From: Candidatus Peribacteraceae bacterium
GTDB lineage: Bacteria; Patescibacteriota; Gracilibacteria; Peribacterales; Peribacteraceae
Length of the DNA: 32,099 nt
Direction: 5' to 3'
Assembly: GCA_028703835.1 (NCBI GenBank)
Contig: JAQVMB010000017.1
Span: 1-32,099, forward strand
Both the position numbers and the translations under genes were made by a program. Positions 1-8,338 of this stretch are shown one piece after another. The notes under the pieces are model-generated. The model did no database searches. It was given only the letters and a program-made list of their open reading frames with translations, and was not told the DNA's origin. How positions within the stretch are numbered: the first letter of the stretch is position 1; every line of letters starts with the position of its first letter.

Positions 1-1344
1 GACGCCGCAGGAGCAGGCCAGGAAGAGGACGGCGGACCAACGGTTGTGCACCTGCAGGAAGATCCCGACGGTGGAGAGGATGATGGCCAGGTTCAGGAAC
101 GTCTCCGAGAGGTCGGTGCGGATGCGGCGTGATTCGATGAAGAGGAATGCGATGAAGGGGCAGCAGGCGACCGCCAGGAAGGCGAAGCCAAGGTACTCGT
201 CGATGAGCGGGAGCGATGTGCCGCTCTGCAGGACGGTGAGCGCCATGAGTACGTGGATGGCGATCGCATGGAGCATGAGGGCTTGTGCGGGCCGACGCGG
301 TTCCGGGAAGAGGGCGCCGACGGTTGCCGTCAGGTGCGCGAGGAACAGGATGAACACGAGGATGAGGCCCCACCACGGAGAGGGGGTGGGGATGGAGAAG
401 AATCCGTCGTTCGCGAAGAAGAAGCCGAAGGCGAACCCGAACGAGAGTACGGCGTTGAGCAGAAACACGCCGTCCCTCCGTTCGCGCAGGCCGTGGACCA
501 GGGCGATGCCGGTCATGATGAGCAGGAAGAGGCCGGCTCCCCGGGCATCAACCGGGGTCGACGCCATTTGCAGCGAGAGCGGCGTGAGGTACGCGATGCC
601 AAGGAACGGGAAGGAATGGTAGGGGGAGGGATACCGTTGGAGCGGGAAGAGGTAGCCGAGAGTGAGGACCGTTTTCAGCACCAGCCAGACGTTGGGGTCC
701 GCCCATACTGTTGCCCAGTGGAATTCGCGCATGTAGGCGCTGAGGAGCGACAGGGCAAACTGCAGGAGCGCGAAGCCCACGAGCGAACTCGTCACGGCGA
801 TCTCCCCTTTTCCGCGCCTGTGCAGCCATTCTGCGGCTGCCATGGCGCAAGCGCCTGCAACGGCTGCAGCGATGATCTTGTGGATCAACTGCCATTCGAT
901 CTTGAAGATGATGGAGAAGAGCGACGAAATGATGAGGAGGATGCCCAAGTACCGCAGGTACTTGAACGAGAACAAGGATTCCCAGCGGAAGCTCAGCGGT
1001 TCGTCATGGCTCTCCCCCGCACGTCCGGCCGGAACGGCCGGACCTTCATTCCTCTGTCTCTCCATTTCCAGGGATCCGAAGACGCTTGCGCCGCGGTTCC
1101 ACCAGAAGAGCGGGAAATGCTGGTAGAACTCTTCCAGCGGCGCGCTTTTGGCTCCCGTCAGGCGGGACAGTCCGTAGAGCATGCCGAAGACGAACAGGAC
1201 CCATCCCAGCGATCCCGCTGCATTCAGGATGCCTTCCGCTCCCGCCGGAAGCCGGTCGGCAATCGCAGGGATGAGGGCGGAGAGGATGAACAGCGCGAGG
1301 ATGTTCAACCCGAAGACGGATGATGTCTGCTTTTGTTCAGACAT
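1..1344 (-). CDS. Polytopic membrane protein, C-terminus beyond window (possibly DUF2339-like)
   Basis: An open frame of 448 codons runs from an ATG at 1344 to the left edge without a stop, so the C-terminus is missing. The first residues are MSEQKQTSSVFGLNILALF. I see a chain of at least ten hydrophobic segments separated by short loops, starting with one near residues 10-26 and another near 38-52. After a hydrophilic loop (about residues 70-130) comes a block KYLRYLGILLIISSLFSI, then KIIAAAVAGACAMAAAEWL followed by HRRGKGE. This alternation and the ERLRRRG-like motif after a helix resemble DUF2339 membrane proteins, but that match is from memory and weak. Function is unknown. It lies 58 bp downstream of tsaC on the same strand, with its own -10-like TACACT 22 nt before the ATG. 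No Shine-Dalgarno sequence is present. Confidence 0.8.
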   Translation of the reverse strand, partial: MSEQKQTSSVFGLNILALFILSALIPAIADRLPAGAEGILNAAGSLGWVLFVFGMLYGLSRLTGAKSAPLEEFYQHFPLFWWNRGASVFGSLEMERQRNEGPAVPAGRAGESHDEPLSFRWESLFSFKYLRYLGILLIISSLFSIIFKIEWQLIHKIIAAAVAGACAMAAAEWLHRRGKGEIAVTSSLVGFALLQFALSLLSAYMREFHWATVWADPNVWLVLKTVLTLGYLFPLQRYPSPYHSFPFLGIAYLTPLSLQMASTPVDARGAGLFLLIMTGIALVHGLRERRDGVFLLNAVLSFGFAFGFFFANDGFFSIPTPSPWWGLILVFILFLAHLTATVGALFPEPRRPAQALMLHAIAIHVLMALTVLQSGTSLPLIDEYLGFAFLAVACCPFIAFLFIESRRIRTDLSETFLNLAIILSTVGIFLQVHNRWSAVLFLACSCGV

Positions 1345-1366
1345 GGAGGGTGGGGAAATTGGGCAC

Positions 1367-1372
1367 AGTGTA
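1367..1372 (-). promoter_or_regulatory. -10-like box before the truncated membrane protein gene
   Basis: TACACT, reading on the minus strand, lies 22 nt before the ATG at 1344. Transcription from it would give a leader of about 15 nt with no Shine-Dalgarno sequence. The same hexamer precedes dnaE and murA in this window. I see no good -35. Confidence 0.4.
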
Positions 1373-1402
1373 CGTCAGTCGCGGTATTGTCGCATCCTCT
1401 CC

Positions 1403-2014
1403 TCAGAGCGTTCCTTTTCGCAGCACTCCTCCCCCGTTCGTCAGGTTGATGACCGTGGAGGGAGGGGTCGGCGGCAGGGTGCCGGAGTCCAGGATGAGGT
1501 CGGGTTGGACCGCTTCCCCTTCGAATTGCGCCGCGATGTCGGAGGCACCGTAGGGGTTCGGTTTGCCGTGGAGATTTGCGGACGTGGTGGACAGGGGTTT
1601 GCCGAATCCTGCGGCGAGTTTCATTGCGAGCGGATGTGACGAGACGCGGAGACCGAGGGATGGGGTAGGTTGTAGGTTGTAGGTTGTAGGGACTATGGAT
1701 AGTGCCATCGGAGCATGCGGATTCATTGGCAGAACCAGGGTCAGAGGACCCGGAAGGTGTTTCATGGCCAGTTCTTTGGCCCGGTCGTTCCAGACGACGT
1801 ACTTTTTTGCCTCTTCGAGAGAGGAAAAGAGCCCGCTGACGGGCTGGTCGAAGGGGCGGGCTTTCAGAATGAAGAGGTTCGTGACCGCGTCGCGGTTCGT
1901 CAGGTCGCACGCGAAGCCGTAGCAGGTCTCGGTGGCATGTCCGACGATGCCTCCGTCTCGCAGCACTTCCAGCGCCTCGGCGATCGCCGCATCGGAAACG
2001 GGGAGGATTTTCAT
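1403..2014 (-). CDS. tsaC: Threonylcarbamoyl-AMP synthase (TsaC/Sua5/YrdC family)
   Basis: This enzyme makes threonylcarbamoyl-AMP from threonine, bicarbonate and ATP, the first step of t6A37 modification of ANN-decoding tRNAs in the cytosol. The 203-residue product has the family landmarks in order: GIVGHATETCYGFACD near residue 23, the nucleotide-binding KARPFDQPVS at about 51-60, LPGPLTLVLP near 86, and STTSANLHGKPN near 143. Its length fits the short TsaC type, without the extra Sua5 domain. Residues about 109-117 (PTTYNLQPT) are encoded by a heptanucleotide tandem repeat and appear to be a small insertion between strands. The ATG at 2014 is preceded by another heptamer tract and has no Shine-Dalgarno sequence. 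The gene lies 94 bp after the PH-domain gene on the same strand. Confidence 0.93.
   Translation of the reverse strand: MKILPVSDAAIAEALEVLRDGGIVGHATETCYGFACDLTNRDAVTNLFILKARPFDQPVSGLFSSLEEAKKYVVWNDRAKELAMKHLPGPLTLVLPMNPHAPMALSIVPTTYNLQPTPSLGLRVSSHPLAMKLAAGFGKPLSTTSANLHGKPNPYGASDIAAQFEGEAVQPDLILDSGTLPPTPPSTVINLTNGGGVLRKGTL
1665..1690 (-). repeat. Heptanucleotide tandem repeat inside tsaC
   Basis: On the plus strand this is GTAGGTT repeated 3.7 times (units at 1665, 1672 and 1679, with a partial at 1686). It is read through in tsaC as PTTYNLQPT. The unit is not a multiple of three, so loss or gain of one unit would shift the tsaC frame. Confidence 0.9.
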
Positions 2015-2017
2015 GCG

Positions 2018-2050
2018 AATGCAAAATGTGGAAATGCAAAATGCAAAATG
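2018..2050. repeat. Heptanucleotide tandem repeat upstream of tsaC
   Basis: Plus-strand ATGCAAA units lie at 2019, 2034 and 2041, with a partial at 2048 and one 8-nt variant in between. The tract starts 4 nt before the tsaC start codon (minus strand) and fills the place where a ribosome-binding site would be. Confidence 0.85.
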
Positions 2051-2108
2051 TTACATCCTGCCCCTCAGTGTAGAGCCGCCGTCGCACATTTCAACGTGTT
2101 GCATTCTT

Positions 2109-2726
2109 TCATGCTTGCCGGGGCAGCTGCCCTATCGCCGCGGCTTTCCGGCGCGCCTGTTCCCGCAACCGCATGAGGTCGTGGTACTTCCGGTCGATGT
2201 CGGGGACGAAGTGGATCTTGAAGATCGTTTCCTGCGCCTCAATCTCGATCGTCCCGAACCCCAGCCCGTTTTGCACGATGCCCCGTTGGTGTTTGACGAT
2301 GTCCTGCAGCACCCACAAGTCCACGCTCTGGATGTCGTCCGTCAGGAAGAGTGTTTTCTTGAAGCGGTGGATGCGCCGGTCGGTCACGATGACCACGTAG
2401 AGGAAGTGGTTGTAGAGGTGCTCGAGGATGTCCACCTGGACGAGGATGAACAGGAGGGCGATGAGGACGGCGATGCCGCGCCGCGTGGCCGGTTCCAGGA
2501 GGGGGGTGTCGGCAAAGAGCAGGAGCGTGGCAGCGGCGGCGGCCAAGAGCACGGAGACGAGGAAAAGGCGCGCGAGGGAAGGGACGAGCCGCACCCAATG
2601 CTGCCGGAAGAGGAACTGGTATTCCTCTTCGGTGTATTTCCGGTGGAAACGGATGGGGATTGGCGCGGCGCCCGCCGGAGCGGCGGCCGGCGGCATCATG
2701 CCTGCGTCAAAGAGGCCGCTTACCAT
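2109..2726 (-). CDS. Membrane protein with bacterial PH (bPH2/DUF304-like) domain
   Basis: A 205-residue protein. After a Pro/Ala-rich start it has YTEEEYQFLFRQHWVRL, then two adjacent membrane segments (about residues 56-76 and 84-102). A soluble C-terminal part follows with YVVIVTDRRIHRFKK, LFLTDDIQSVDL and a long hydrophilic end. The order of two transmembrane helices, a 'VTDRRI' strand and a short beta-rich domain is that of the YdbS/DUF304 bacterial PH-domain membrane proteins. These are membrane-associated; the specific role is not known. I start it at the ATG at 2726 because that codon overlaps the stop of the upstream 74-residue gene (ATGGTAA), implying translational coupling. The frame is open further upstream but that part overlaps the neighbour and has Arg-rich non-native composition. 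Confidence 0.72.
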   Translation of the reverse strand: MVSGLFDAGMMPPAAAPAGAAPIPIRFHRKYTEEEYQFLFRQHWVRLVPSLARLFLVSVLLAAAAATLLLFADTPLLEPATRRGIAVLIALLFILVQVDILEHLYNHFLYVVIVTDRRIHRFKKTLFLTDDIQSVDLWVLQDIVKHQRGIVQNGLGFGTIEIEAQETIFKIHFVPDIDRKYHDLMRLREQARRKAAAIGQLPRQA

Positions 2727-2944
2727 GCGGAGAGGAGGAACAGGGAAACGGCGACGGACAGGATTATGGCATGCGAGACCGCGAGCGCGTGCGCGAAATG
2801 CAACCGGTAGAAGCGGTCGAAGGACATGCCGGACAGTTCGGGCGAAGGGAAGCTCAGCACTTTCCGTCGGAAGAGCCACCAAAGTGCGCCCTCGATCGCG
2901 AGGACGAGCAGTATGCCGCTCATGGCGGCGAGCAGAGGATCCAT
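2720..2944 (-). CDS. Small two-helix membrane protein
   Basis: A 74-residue protein that I do not recognise. It has two hydrophobic segments, about residues 3-25 (ending ALWWLFRRK) and 50-73 (HALAVSHAIILSVAVSLFLL), joined by a polar loop rich in Ser, Pro and Phe. It begins 36 bp after dnaE on the same strand and its stop overlaps the start of the PH-domain gene by 7 bp, so the two are probably made together and may form one membrane complex. The hydrophobicity pattern, the start-stop overlap and the absence of a competing frame support it as a real gene. There is no Shine-Dalgarno sequence. Confidence 0.7.
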   Translation of the reverse strand: MDPLLAAMSGILLVLAIEGALWWLFRRKVLSFPSPELSGMSFDRFYRLHFAHALAVSHAIILSVAVSLFLLSAW

Positions 2945-2980
2945 GGTATTCCGATATTTTCCTCGGCCCCCCGCGGCCCG

Positions 2981-5900
2981 TCAATCAGTCTGCCCGGTAT
3001 TATTGCCGCCGGCGTAGGCCGCGATGGCATCCTCCACTTTCTTCTCCAGGATGGGGGACATGGTGATGGTGAGGGGGAGGGGGATCAACTGTTCCCCGAT
3101 CTTCAGCTGCACTTTTTCCTTGCCCGGGAACGTCTGGAAAATCTTCTTCAGTTCCAGGAGGAGTTGGCGGGGCGCCTTGGGGGGGAGGGCGACGGTGTGG
3201 ACGTGGATCCTTGTGGAGGATTCAGAGGAAGCCCCTCCTTCGCCAAGGCTTCGGAGGGCAGGCGACGAAACCGAAGAATCCGAGGAGTGGTGTTTTTTTC
3301 CATTCAATCCTTTTTTTTGTGCATCATCGGTTTCTTTGGATTCCTTGGTTTCTTCGGTTTCCTTCCCCCCGATCCATTCCAACTTTCGCAGCGGCTCGTC
3401 CATGCTCATCCCTCCCATGATCCACTTCCCGAGCGGACCGAAGAAGTCGTCCGCAAGCTCCTCTTTTTTCCCCAACGACACCTGCTCGCCCGCGATGACG
3501 TTGCCTTCCTCGTCCACCATCTCGACCGTCTCGTTCCCGTCGTCGGCGGGGCGGCGCACCAGGATGCCCTGCTTGGCCTCTTCCTCGTCGAAGAATCCTT
3601 CCTCCTTCGCGCGCCTGATCATGGTCGAAAGGGAAGCCTTCTTGATGGCGTCGGCGCGCATCTGGAGCTGCCCTCCGCGCATGTCCACGGTTCCTCCGAT
3701 CACCAGGACGGTGTCGGGGAGCCCCAGGATCTGCGCGGCGTCGGTGTACGTGCGGGGGAAGAGCGTCACTTCCATCTTTCCCGTCGGATCTTCCAGCGTG
3801 AGGATCGCCATGGTCTCGCCTTTCTTCGTCATGATTTTCTTCAGGCCTTCCTCGATGCCGGCGATCGTGATTTTTTTCCCCGCCTCCTTCGGCGTGAGCG
3901 TGGCGATGAGCTGCGCCTTCTTCCCGATGTACTTCCGCAGACCCGCGAGCGGATGGCTGGAGACGTACATGCCGAGCGCCTCTTTTTCCCACGCCAGTTT
4001 CTCCTGGTTGGTCGCCTTGGGCGTGTCCGGGAACTCGATGGTCGCCGTCTCCATGCCCGCCGCGGTGCCGCCGAAGAGGTCGCCCTGCATTCCGGTCGCA
4101 TCGCCCGCGTCCTTGCTGTAGGCCGTCACCAGCTCGTAGTGGTCGATGAGCGCGCGGCGGTCGGCCAGGGAGTCCAGCGCCCCGCCTTTCGCCAGCGCCT
4201 CGAGGGACTTCTTGTTCAGGATCTTGCCGGGGATGCGGCGTGCGAAATCCTCGATGGACGCGAAGGGGCCGCCCTGCGTCCGCACGTCGATGATCTGCTG
4301 CACGGAACTTTCGCCGATCCCCTTGATGGCCGTGAGCCCGAAACGGATGTCGCCTTTCGGCGCGATGCCCCGCGCCATCTTTTTTCCCTGCGGCGGGATG
4401 GCGGTGAAGTGGCGCAGCGACTGGTTGATGTCCGGCGGCAGCACGGCGATGCCCATGGCGCGGCACTCATCGATCTCGATCATGACGCGGTCCGTTTTCT
4501 GCGCGTCGGAGGAGAGGAGCGCGGCCATGAACTCCGTCGGGAAATGCGCCTTGAGATACGCTGTCTGGTAGGCGATGAGGGCGTAGCCGGCGGCGTGGGA
4601 TTTGTTGAAGCCGTAGCCGGCGAAGGGCGTGATGACATCGTCGAAGATCTGCTCCGCCTGCTTCTTCTTGTAGCCTTTCTTCACCGCGCCGTCGATGAAC
4701 TTGTCGCGCTGCGCATCCAGCTCCTTCTTGATCTTCTTGCCGATGGCGCGACGGAGGAGGTCGGCTTCGCCGAGCGAGAATCCCCCGAACGTCCGGGCGA
4801 TCTGGAGCACCTGTTCCTGGTACACGCCGATGCCGTAGGTCGGTTCCAGGATGGGCTTGAGGTCGTCGTGCTGGTACGCCACTGCCTCCTGGCCGTGCTT
4901 GCGCTTGATGAACTGGGGGATCCAGTCCATGGGACCCGGACGGTAGAGCGAGACCATGGCCGTGATGTCGCCGAACTCCGTCGGCTTGAGCTGCTTCAGG
5001 TACCGCCGCATGCCCGCGGACTCCAGCTGGAACACGCCCGTCGTGTCGCCGCGCTGGAGGAGCTCGTATGTGGGGCCGTCGTCCAGCGGCAGTTCCTCGA
5101 CCTTCAGCTTGATGCCGTAGAGGCGGTCGATGATTTCCAGCGTCGTCTGGATGACGGTGAGGTTCGTCAGGCCCAGGAAGTCCATTTTCAGCAGGCCGAG
5201 CGCTTCCAGCGGCTTCGCGCCGTACTGCGTGATGACCGTATCCTCGTCCTTCGGCGCGCGCTGGAGGGGGGTGTAGGTGACGGCGGGCTTCTGCGTGATG
5301 ATGACGCCGCAGGCATGGACGGAGACGTGGCGCGCCTTGCCTTCCAGCCGCAGGGCGATATCAATGATCTTGCGGTACGTCTCGTTGCTGTCGCCGGCCA
5401 TCTTCATCTCCGTCGTTTCCATGGCGTCCTTCAGTTTCGTGCCCGGGCGGTCCGGGATGAGTTTGGCGAGGTTGTTCATTTCCAGAAAGGGCACGCCGTA
5501 CGCGCGGCCCACGTCCTTCACCGCGGCGCGGGCGGCCAGCGTCCCGAACGTGCAGATCTGCACCACCTTGTCGCGGCCGTACTTCTCCCGCACGTACTCC
5601 AGCACTTCGTCGCGGCGCGTGTCCGCGAAGTCCAAGTCGATATCGGGCATGGAGATGCGTTCGGGGTTGAGGAAGCGCTCGAAGAGGAGCCCGTGTTGCA
5701 TGGGGTCGATGCCGGTGATGCCCAGGCAGAAACTCACCATGGAGCCGGCGGCGGAGCCGCGCCCGGGGCCCACGGTGATGGCGCGCCGCTTCGCCTCGTT
5801 CACGAAGTCCGCCACGATGAGGAAGTAGCCGGAGAATCCCACCTGCTTGATCACGGAGAGTTCATAGTTCAAGCGTTGTTGCAGCTCCTCCGTCGGTTCC

Positions 5901-6841
5901 GGGTAGAGGCGGGCGAACCCTTCCTGCGCCAGGCGCGTGATCTCCTCTTCCTCCGTCTTGCCTTCCGGGAGCGGGAAGCGGGGGATCTGGTATTTCCCGA
6001 ACGCGAAGGAAAGATTGCACCGGTCCGCGATGACGCGGGTGTTCTCCAGCGCTTCCGGCACGTGCGCGAATGCCTTCTCCATCTCTTCGAAAGGCCGCAT
6101 GGAGTAATCCGAATCGCGCATGGAGAAACGGCCGGGGTCGGAGATGTGGGCGTTTTTCTGGATGCAGAGCAGGACGTCATGCGCCTCCGCGTCTTCCGGA
6201 CGGCAGTAGTGGCTGTAGCACGTCGCCACGAGCGGCACGCCCAGTTCCTTCCCCCACCGGATGAGCTGCTGGTTCGCTTCCGGCTGGCCGGGGACGTTCG
6301 GCAGGTCGATGAGCTCGAAGTACAGGTTGTCCTCCCCGAACCAGCCGCGGTATTCCTCGACCAATGCCTTCACCCGCGCTTCGTCTTCCGCCAAGGCCGC
6401 CTGGGGCAGGGCGCCGCCGAGGGGGCCCGAGAGTGCGATGAGGCCCTTGCCGTATTTGGCCAACAGCTCCGCATCCACCCGCGGCTTGTAGTACATGCCT
6501 TCCAGGGCGGCCAGCGTGGCCAGTTCCAGCAGGTTCTCGTAGCCTTCCTGCGTCTCGGCGATGAGCGTGAGGGGCCAGCGTTTCGTATCCGTGCCGCTCT
6601 CCTTGTCCTTGCGCGTCCGGGCGGCGACGTAGACGTCCATGCCGAGGATTGGCTTCAATCCTTTCTTCTGCGCTTCCTGGTAGAACTCGATGAGGCCGTA
6701 GCCGTAACCCTTGTCGGCCATGCCTACGGCTGTCTGCCCCAATTCCTTCGCGCGCGCGACGATCTCCGCAGGCGATGGCAGCGCCTCGAGGAGGGAGAAG
6801 GTGGAATGACAGTGCAGGTGGACGAAATCAGCCGGTTTCAT
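2981..6841 (-). CDS. dnaE: DNA polymerase III subunit alpha (replicative polymerase)
   Basis: The catalytic subunit of the replicative polymerase, 1286 residues (E. coli 1160). Order of parts: a PHP domain from residue 6 (VHLHCHSTFS), the polymerase core with GPGRGSAAGS near 359, a catalytic Asp pair in PDIDLDF (D400, D402) and a third Asp in KMDFLGL (D554), then a helix-hairpin-helix region (GIGESSVQQI) and an OB fold (ITIAGIEEGLKK). In the PHP domain the first metal motif is intact, but the usual TDHG is ADKG (residues 42-45) and the usual ND.HY is CYSHY, so proofreading by this domain is doubtful. Residues about 1158-1209 are a low-complexity insertion (KETEETKESKETDD ... HHSSDSSVSS) encoded by palindromic repeats. 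I use the ATG at 6841, next to the PHP motif; a GTG at 6862 is in frame but lies within the -10 region. Confidence 0.97.
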   Translation of the reverse strand: MKPADFVHLHCHSTFSLLEALPSPAEIVARAKELGQTAVGMADKGYGYGLIEFYQEAQKKGLKPILGMDVYVAARTRKDKESGTDTKRWPLTLIAETQEGYENLLELATLAALEGMYYKPRVDAELLAKYGKGLIALSGPLGGALPQAALAEDEARVKALVEEYRGWFGEDNLYFELIDLPNVPGQPEANQQLIRWGKELGVPLVATCYSHYCRPEDAEAHDVLLCIQKNAHISDPGRFSMRDSDYSMRPFEEMEKAFAHVPEALENTRVIADRCNLSFAFGKYQIPRFPLPEGKTEEEEITRLAQEGFARLYPEPTEELQQRLNYELSVIKQVGFSGYFLIVADFVNEAKRRAITVGPGRGSAAGSMVSFCLGITGIDPMQHGLLFERFLNPERISMPDIDLDFADTRRDEVLEYVREKYGRDKVVQICTFGTLAARAAVKDVGRAYGVPFLEMNNLAKLIPDRPGTKLKDAMETTEMKMAGDSNETYRKIIDIALRLEGKARHVSVHACGVIITQKPAVTYTPLQRAPKDEDTVITQYGAKPLEALGLLKMDFLGLTNLTVIQTTLEIIDRLYGIKLKVEELPLDDGPTYELLQRGDTTGVFQLESAGMRRYLKQLKPTEFGDITAMVSLYRPGPMDWIPQFIKRKHGQEAVAYQHDDLKPILEPTYGIGVYQEQVLQIARTFGGFSLGEADLLRRAIGKKIKKELDAQRDKFIDGAVKKGYKKKQAEQIFDDVITPFAGYGFNKSHAAGYALIAYQTAYLKAHFPTEFMAALLSSDAQKTDRVMIEIDECRAMGIAVLPPDINQSLRHFTAIPPQGKKMARGIAPKGDIRFGLTAIKGIGESSVQQIIDVRTQGGPFASIEDFARRIPGKILNKKSLEALAKGGALDSLADRRALIDHYELVTAYSKDAGDATGMQGDLFGGTAAGMETATIEFPDTPKATNQEKLAWEKEALGMYVSSHPLAGLRKYIGKKAQLIATLTPKEAGKKITIAGIEEGLKKIMTKKGETMAILTLEDPTGKMEVTLFPRTYTDAAQILGLPDTVLVIGGTVDMRGGQLQMRADAIKKASLSTMIRRAKEEGFFDEEEAKQGILVRRPADDGNETVEMVDEEGNVIAGEQVSLGKKEELADDFFGPLGKWIMGGMSMDEPLRKLEWIGGKETEETKESKETDDAQKKGLNGKKHHSSDSSVSSPALRSLGEGGASSESSTRIHVHTVALPPKAPRQLLLELKKIFQTFPGKEKVQLKIGEQLIPLPLTITMSPILEKKVEDAIAAYAGGNNTGQTD
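3233..3264. repeat. 32-bp palindromic repeat, copy 1 (inside dnaE)
   Basis: This segment matches 20467-20498 at 29 of 32 positions. It begins CCCTCCTTCG and has CGGAGGG on the other arm, so it can form a short hairpin. Here it is part of the dnaE reading frame and encodes the region around ALRSLGEGG. It directly abuts the 9-mer-based inverted repeat at 3265. Confidence 0.85.
3265..3362. repeat. 9-mer-based inverted-repeat element, copy A (in frame inside dnaE)
   Basis: Left arm (3265-3290) is made of GAAACCGAA and GAATCCGAG units and ends GAGGAGTGG. The middle is T-rich. The right arm (3326-3362) is the reverse complement theme, TCGGTTTCTT, GGATTCCTT, GGTTTCTTC. On the dnaE strand the arms encode ETEETKESKETDD and HHSSDSSVSS. 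Copy B at 6865-6973 shares both arm sequences, the GAGGAGTGG junction and the GTGC before the right arm. Confidence 0.85.
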
Positions 6842-6850
6842 GCTGGTGTG

Positions 6851-6856
6851 AGTGTA
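6851..6856 (-). promoter_or_regulatory. -10-like box placing dnaE as leaderless
   Basis: TACACT on the minus strand, 9 nt before the dnaE ATG. A start of transcription 6-8 nt downstream of the box would fall at or next to the ATG. It sits directly beside repeat element copy B. Confidence 0.5.
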
Positions 6857-6864
6857 GCGCACGG

Positions 6865-6973
6865 GAAGAAACCGACGAAACCGAGGAATCCGAAGAATCC
6901 GAGGAGTGGATCTTTACACGTCCAAGCTTGTTGTGCGTATCGTCGGTTTCTTCGGTTTCCTCGGAATCCTTCG
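6865..6973. repeat. 9-mer-based inverted-repeat element, copy B (between the secreted cassette and dnaE)
   Basis: Left arm at 6865-6906 is built of GAAACCGAC, GAAACCGAG, GAATCCGAA and GAATCCGAG units. A 34-nt middle follows, then the right arm at 6941-6973. The core 6881-6903 is nearly complementary to 6941-6964. The right end touches the stop codon (6974-6976) of the 454-residue gene. Translated on the minus strand the element gives EETDDTHNKL and HSSDSSDSSVSS, closely like the peptide read through in dnaE copy A. Confidence 0.88.
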
Positions 6974-8338
6974 TCACAATTCTTCCACTTCCGCCTCTTT
7001 CTTGCACTCTTTGATCAGGTCTTCGATTTTCTTCTCCCAATCTTCCTGGGACATGTCCTCCTCGCGGTCGCCGTCCCCTTTCGTGAAGGGGAAGCAGGCG
7101 TCCGCGCCGGCGATTTTGATGATCCTTTCCAGCGAAGCGTTGCAGTCCCGGTTCATGCAGGAACGTCGCAGGAAGTACGCAAGGTCCCGTACGTAGGCGC
7201 GCAAGGACCGTTCCTCCCCGTCTTCTTCCATGGTGCTCACCAGGCGGGAAAGTTTCCCGATCGTTTCGGAAAGGGGGGCGAAGGCTTCTTCGATTGCTTC
7301 CGCTTCCACCGTGCCCGCCTTGATGCCCGCGTCCTGCATCGTCTGCCCCCCGCTGAAGACTCTCGTTTGCTCGGCGAGGAGGGGGTGCAGCGCGGTGGAG
7401 CCGGTGATCCAGGTGGTGAAATTCAGCGGCAGGAAAGGGGAAGGGCGGAGGAGTTCGATGTTCCACAGGAGTTCCGTGAGCCATCGGTACCGTCGCGAGG
7501 GCATGCGGGTGAATGCGCCTCCGGACCAGACATGGAAGTCCCCGGGCCACGTTTCCACGCATCCCTCCACCTGGTCCCCGTTTTCGTCCTCGTCCTCGTC
7601 CCGCGCATCGTCCAGCTTTTCCAGCAGCGCCTCCAGCGCCTCTTTCTCCTTCCGCAGGGCAGCCGTTTCCTCGTCGAACGGGAAACTTTCGGCGTTTCCC
7701 CGTCCCGCTTCGAGCGCCCTCAGCGCTTCGTCGATGATGTCGGGCGTACAGCCGTACTTTCCATTGAGGCTCATGTCGAAGTACTTGGTGCTGAAGGGGC
7801 ACATCTTCTCCTTCTTGATGGTGCCGCTCGCGGAAGCCGGGTCGAAGAGCTGCATGTTCGACCAGCCCGTGTCCACATTTCCCGGTTTCGTGCCGCCCCA
7901 GGTGAGAACGCGCAAACGTTCTCCCAAGAACGTGTAGAGTTTCGTGAGTCGGAGGATCGCTTGGCCGTTCTCGCTGTCGTTGGCTTCCCGGAGCTTGGCG
8001 CGGACGGCGTCCATTTCCGCGAGCAGGAGCAGGGTGTCCGCCCGCAGGCACGGCGACATGTGGGCCAGCTGGACGCTCGCGTCCGCCCGCAGGAGGTCCG
8101 ATGAGCGTACCGCGAAGATTCCCGACACGCTGTTCTGGATCCACGTCCAAGCGTCCATGGTTTGCCAGGCGCCTCCCCCTCCCCCTTCTCCCCCGGTTTC
8201 TTCCTGCGCGGCGCGGCTGCGTTCCAGCACGCGCTTCGTGTACGCCGAAATGCCCGGCAAGCTCCCCTCTTCCGCGGATGCGGACGGGGCGGACAGGAGG
8301 AGCGCGATGAGGAGGAAACGGAGGGCGGGCATGGTCAT
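6974..8338 (-). CDS. Exported protein of unknown function, fifth gene of the secreted cassette
   Basis: A 454-residue protein that I do not recognise. The N-terminus MTMPALRFLLIALLLSAPSA followed by SAEEG is a clear signal peptide with an AxA-type cleavage site. After it come a Gly-rich stretch (GGEGGGGG), a mostly helical region, an acidic coiled-coil-like segment (about 240-260, ALRKEKEALEALLEKLDD then DEDEDENG), scattered Cys residues (including RRSCMNRDCN) and a charged C-terminus (KKIEDLIKECKKEAEVEEL). The start ATG overlaps the stop of the preceding gene (ATGA), so it is translationally coupled. Its stop is directly followed by repeat element copy B. The product is predicted to be outside the cytoplasmic membrane, soluble or attached through partners. 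Confidence 0.85.
   Translation of the reverse strand: MTMPALRFLLIALLLSAPSASAEEGSLPGISAYTKRVLERSRAAQEETGGEGGGGGAWQTMDAWTWIQNSVSGIFAVRSSDLLRADASVQLAHMSPCLRADTLLLLAEMDAVRAKLREANDSENGQAILRLTKLYTFLGERLRVLTWGGTKPGNVDTGWSNMQLFDPASASGTIKKEKMCPFSTKYFDMSLNGKYGCTPDIIDEALRALEAGRGNAESFPFDEETAALRKEKEALEALLEKLDDARDEDEDENGDQVEGCVETWPGDFHVWSGGAFTRMPSRRYRWLTELLWNIELLRPSPFLPLNFTTWITGSTALHPLLAEQTRVFSGGQTMQDAGIKAGTVEAEAIEEAFAPLSETIGKLSRLVSTMEEDGEERSLRAYVRDLAYFLRRSCMNRDCNASLERIIKIAGADACFPFTKGDGDREEDMSQEDWEKKIEDLIKECKKEAEVEEL

Noticed and set aside
1665-1690. CRISPR array or other direct-repeat array
   Set aside because: Units are 7 nt, contiguous and without spacers; no cas genes are present in the window.
2660-8104. 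A very long open frame on the plus strand opposite dnaE and the 454-residue gene
   Set aside because: It mirrors the codon bias of the GC-rich minus-strand genes and its translation is Arg/His/Val-rich without domains. dnaE on the other strand is unambiguous.
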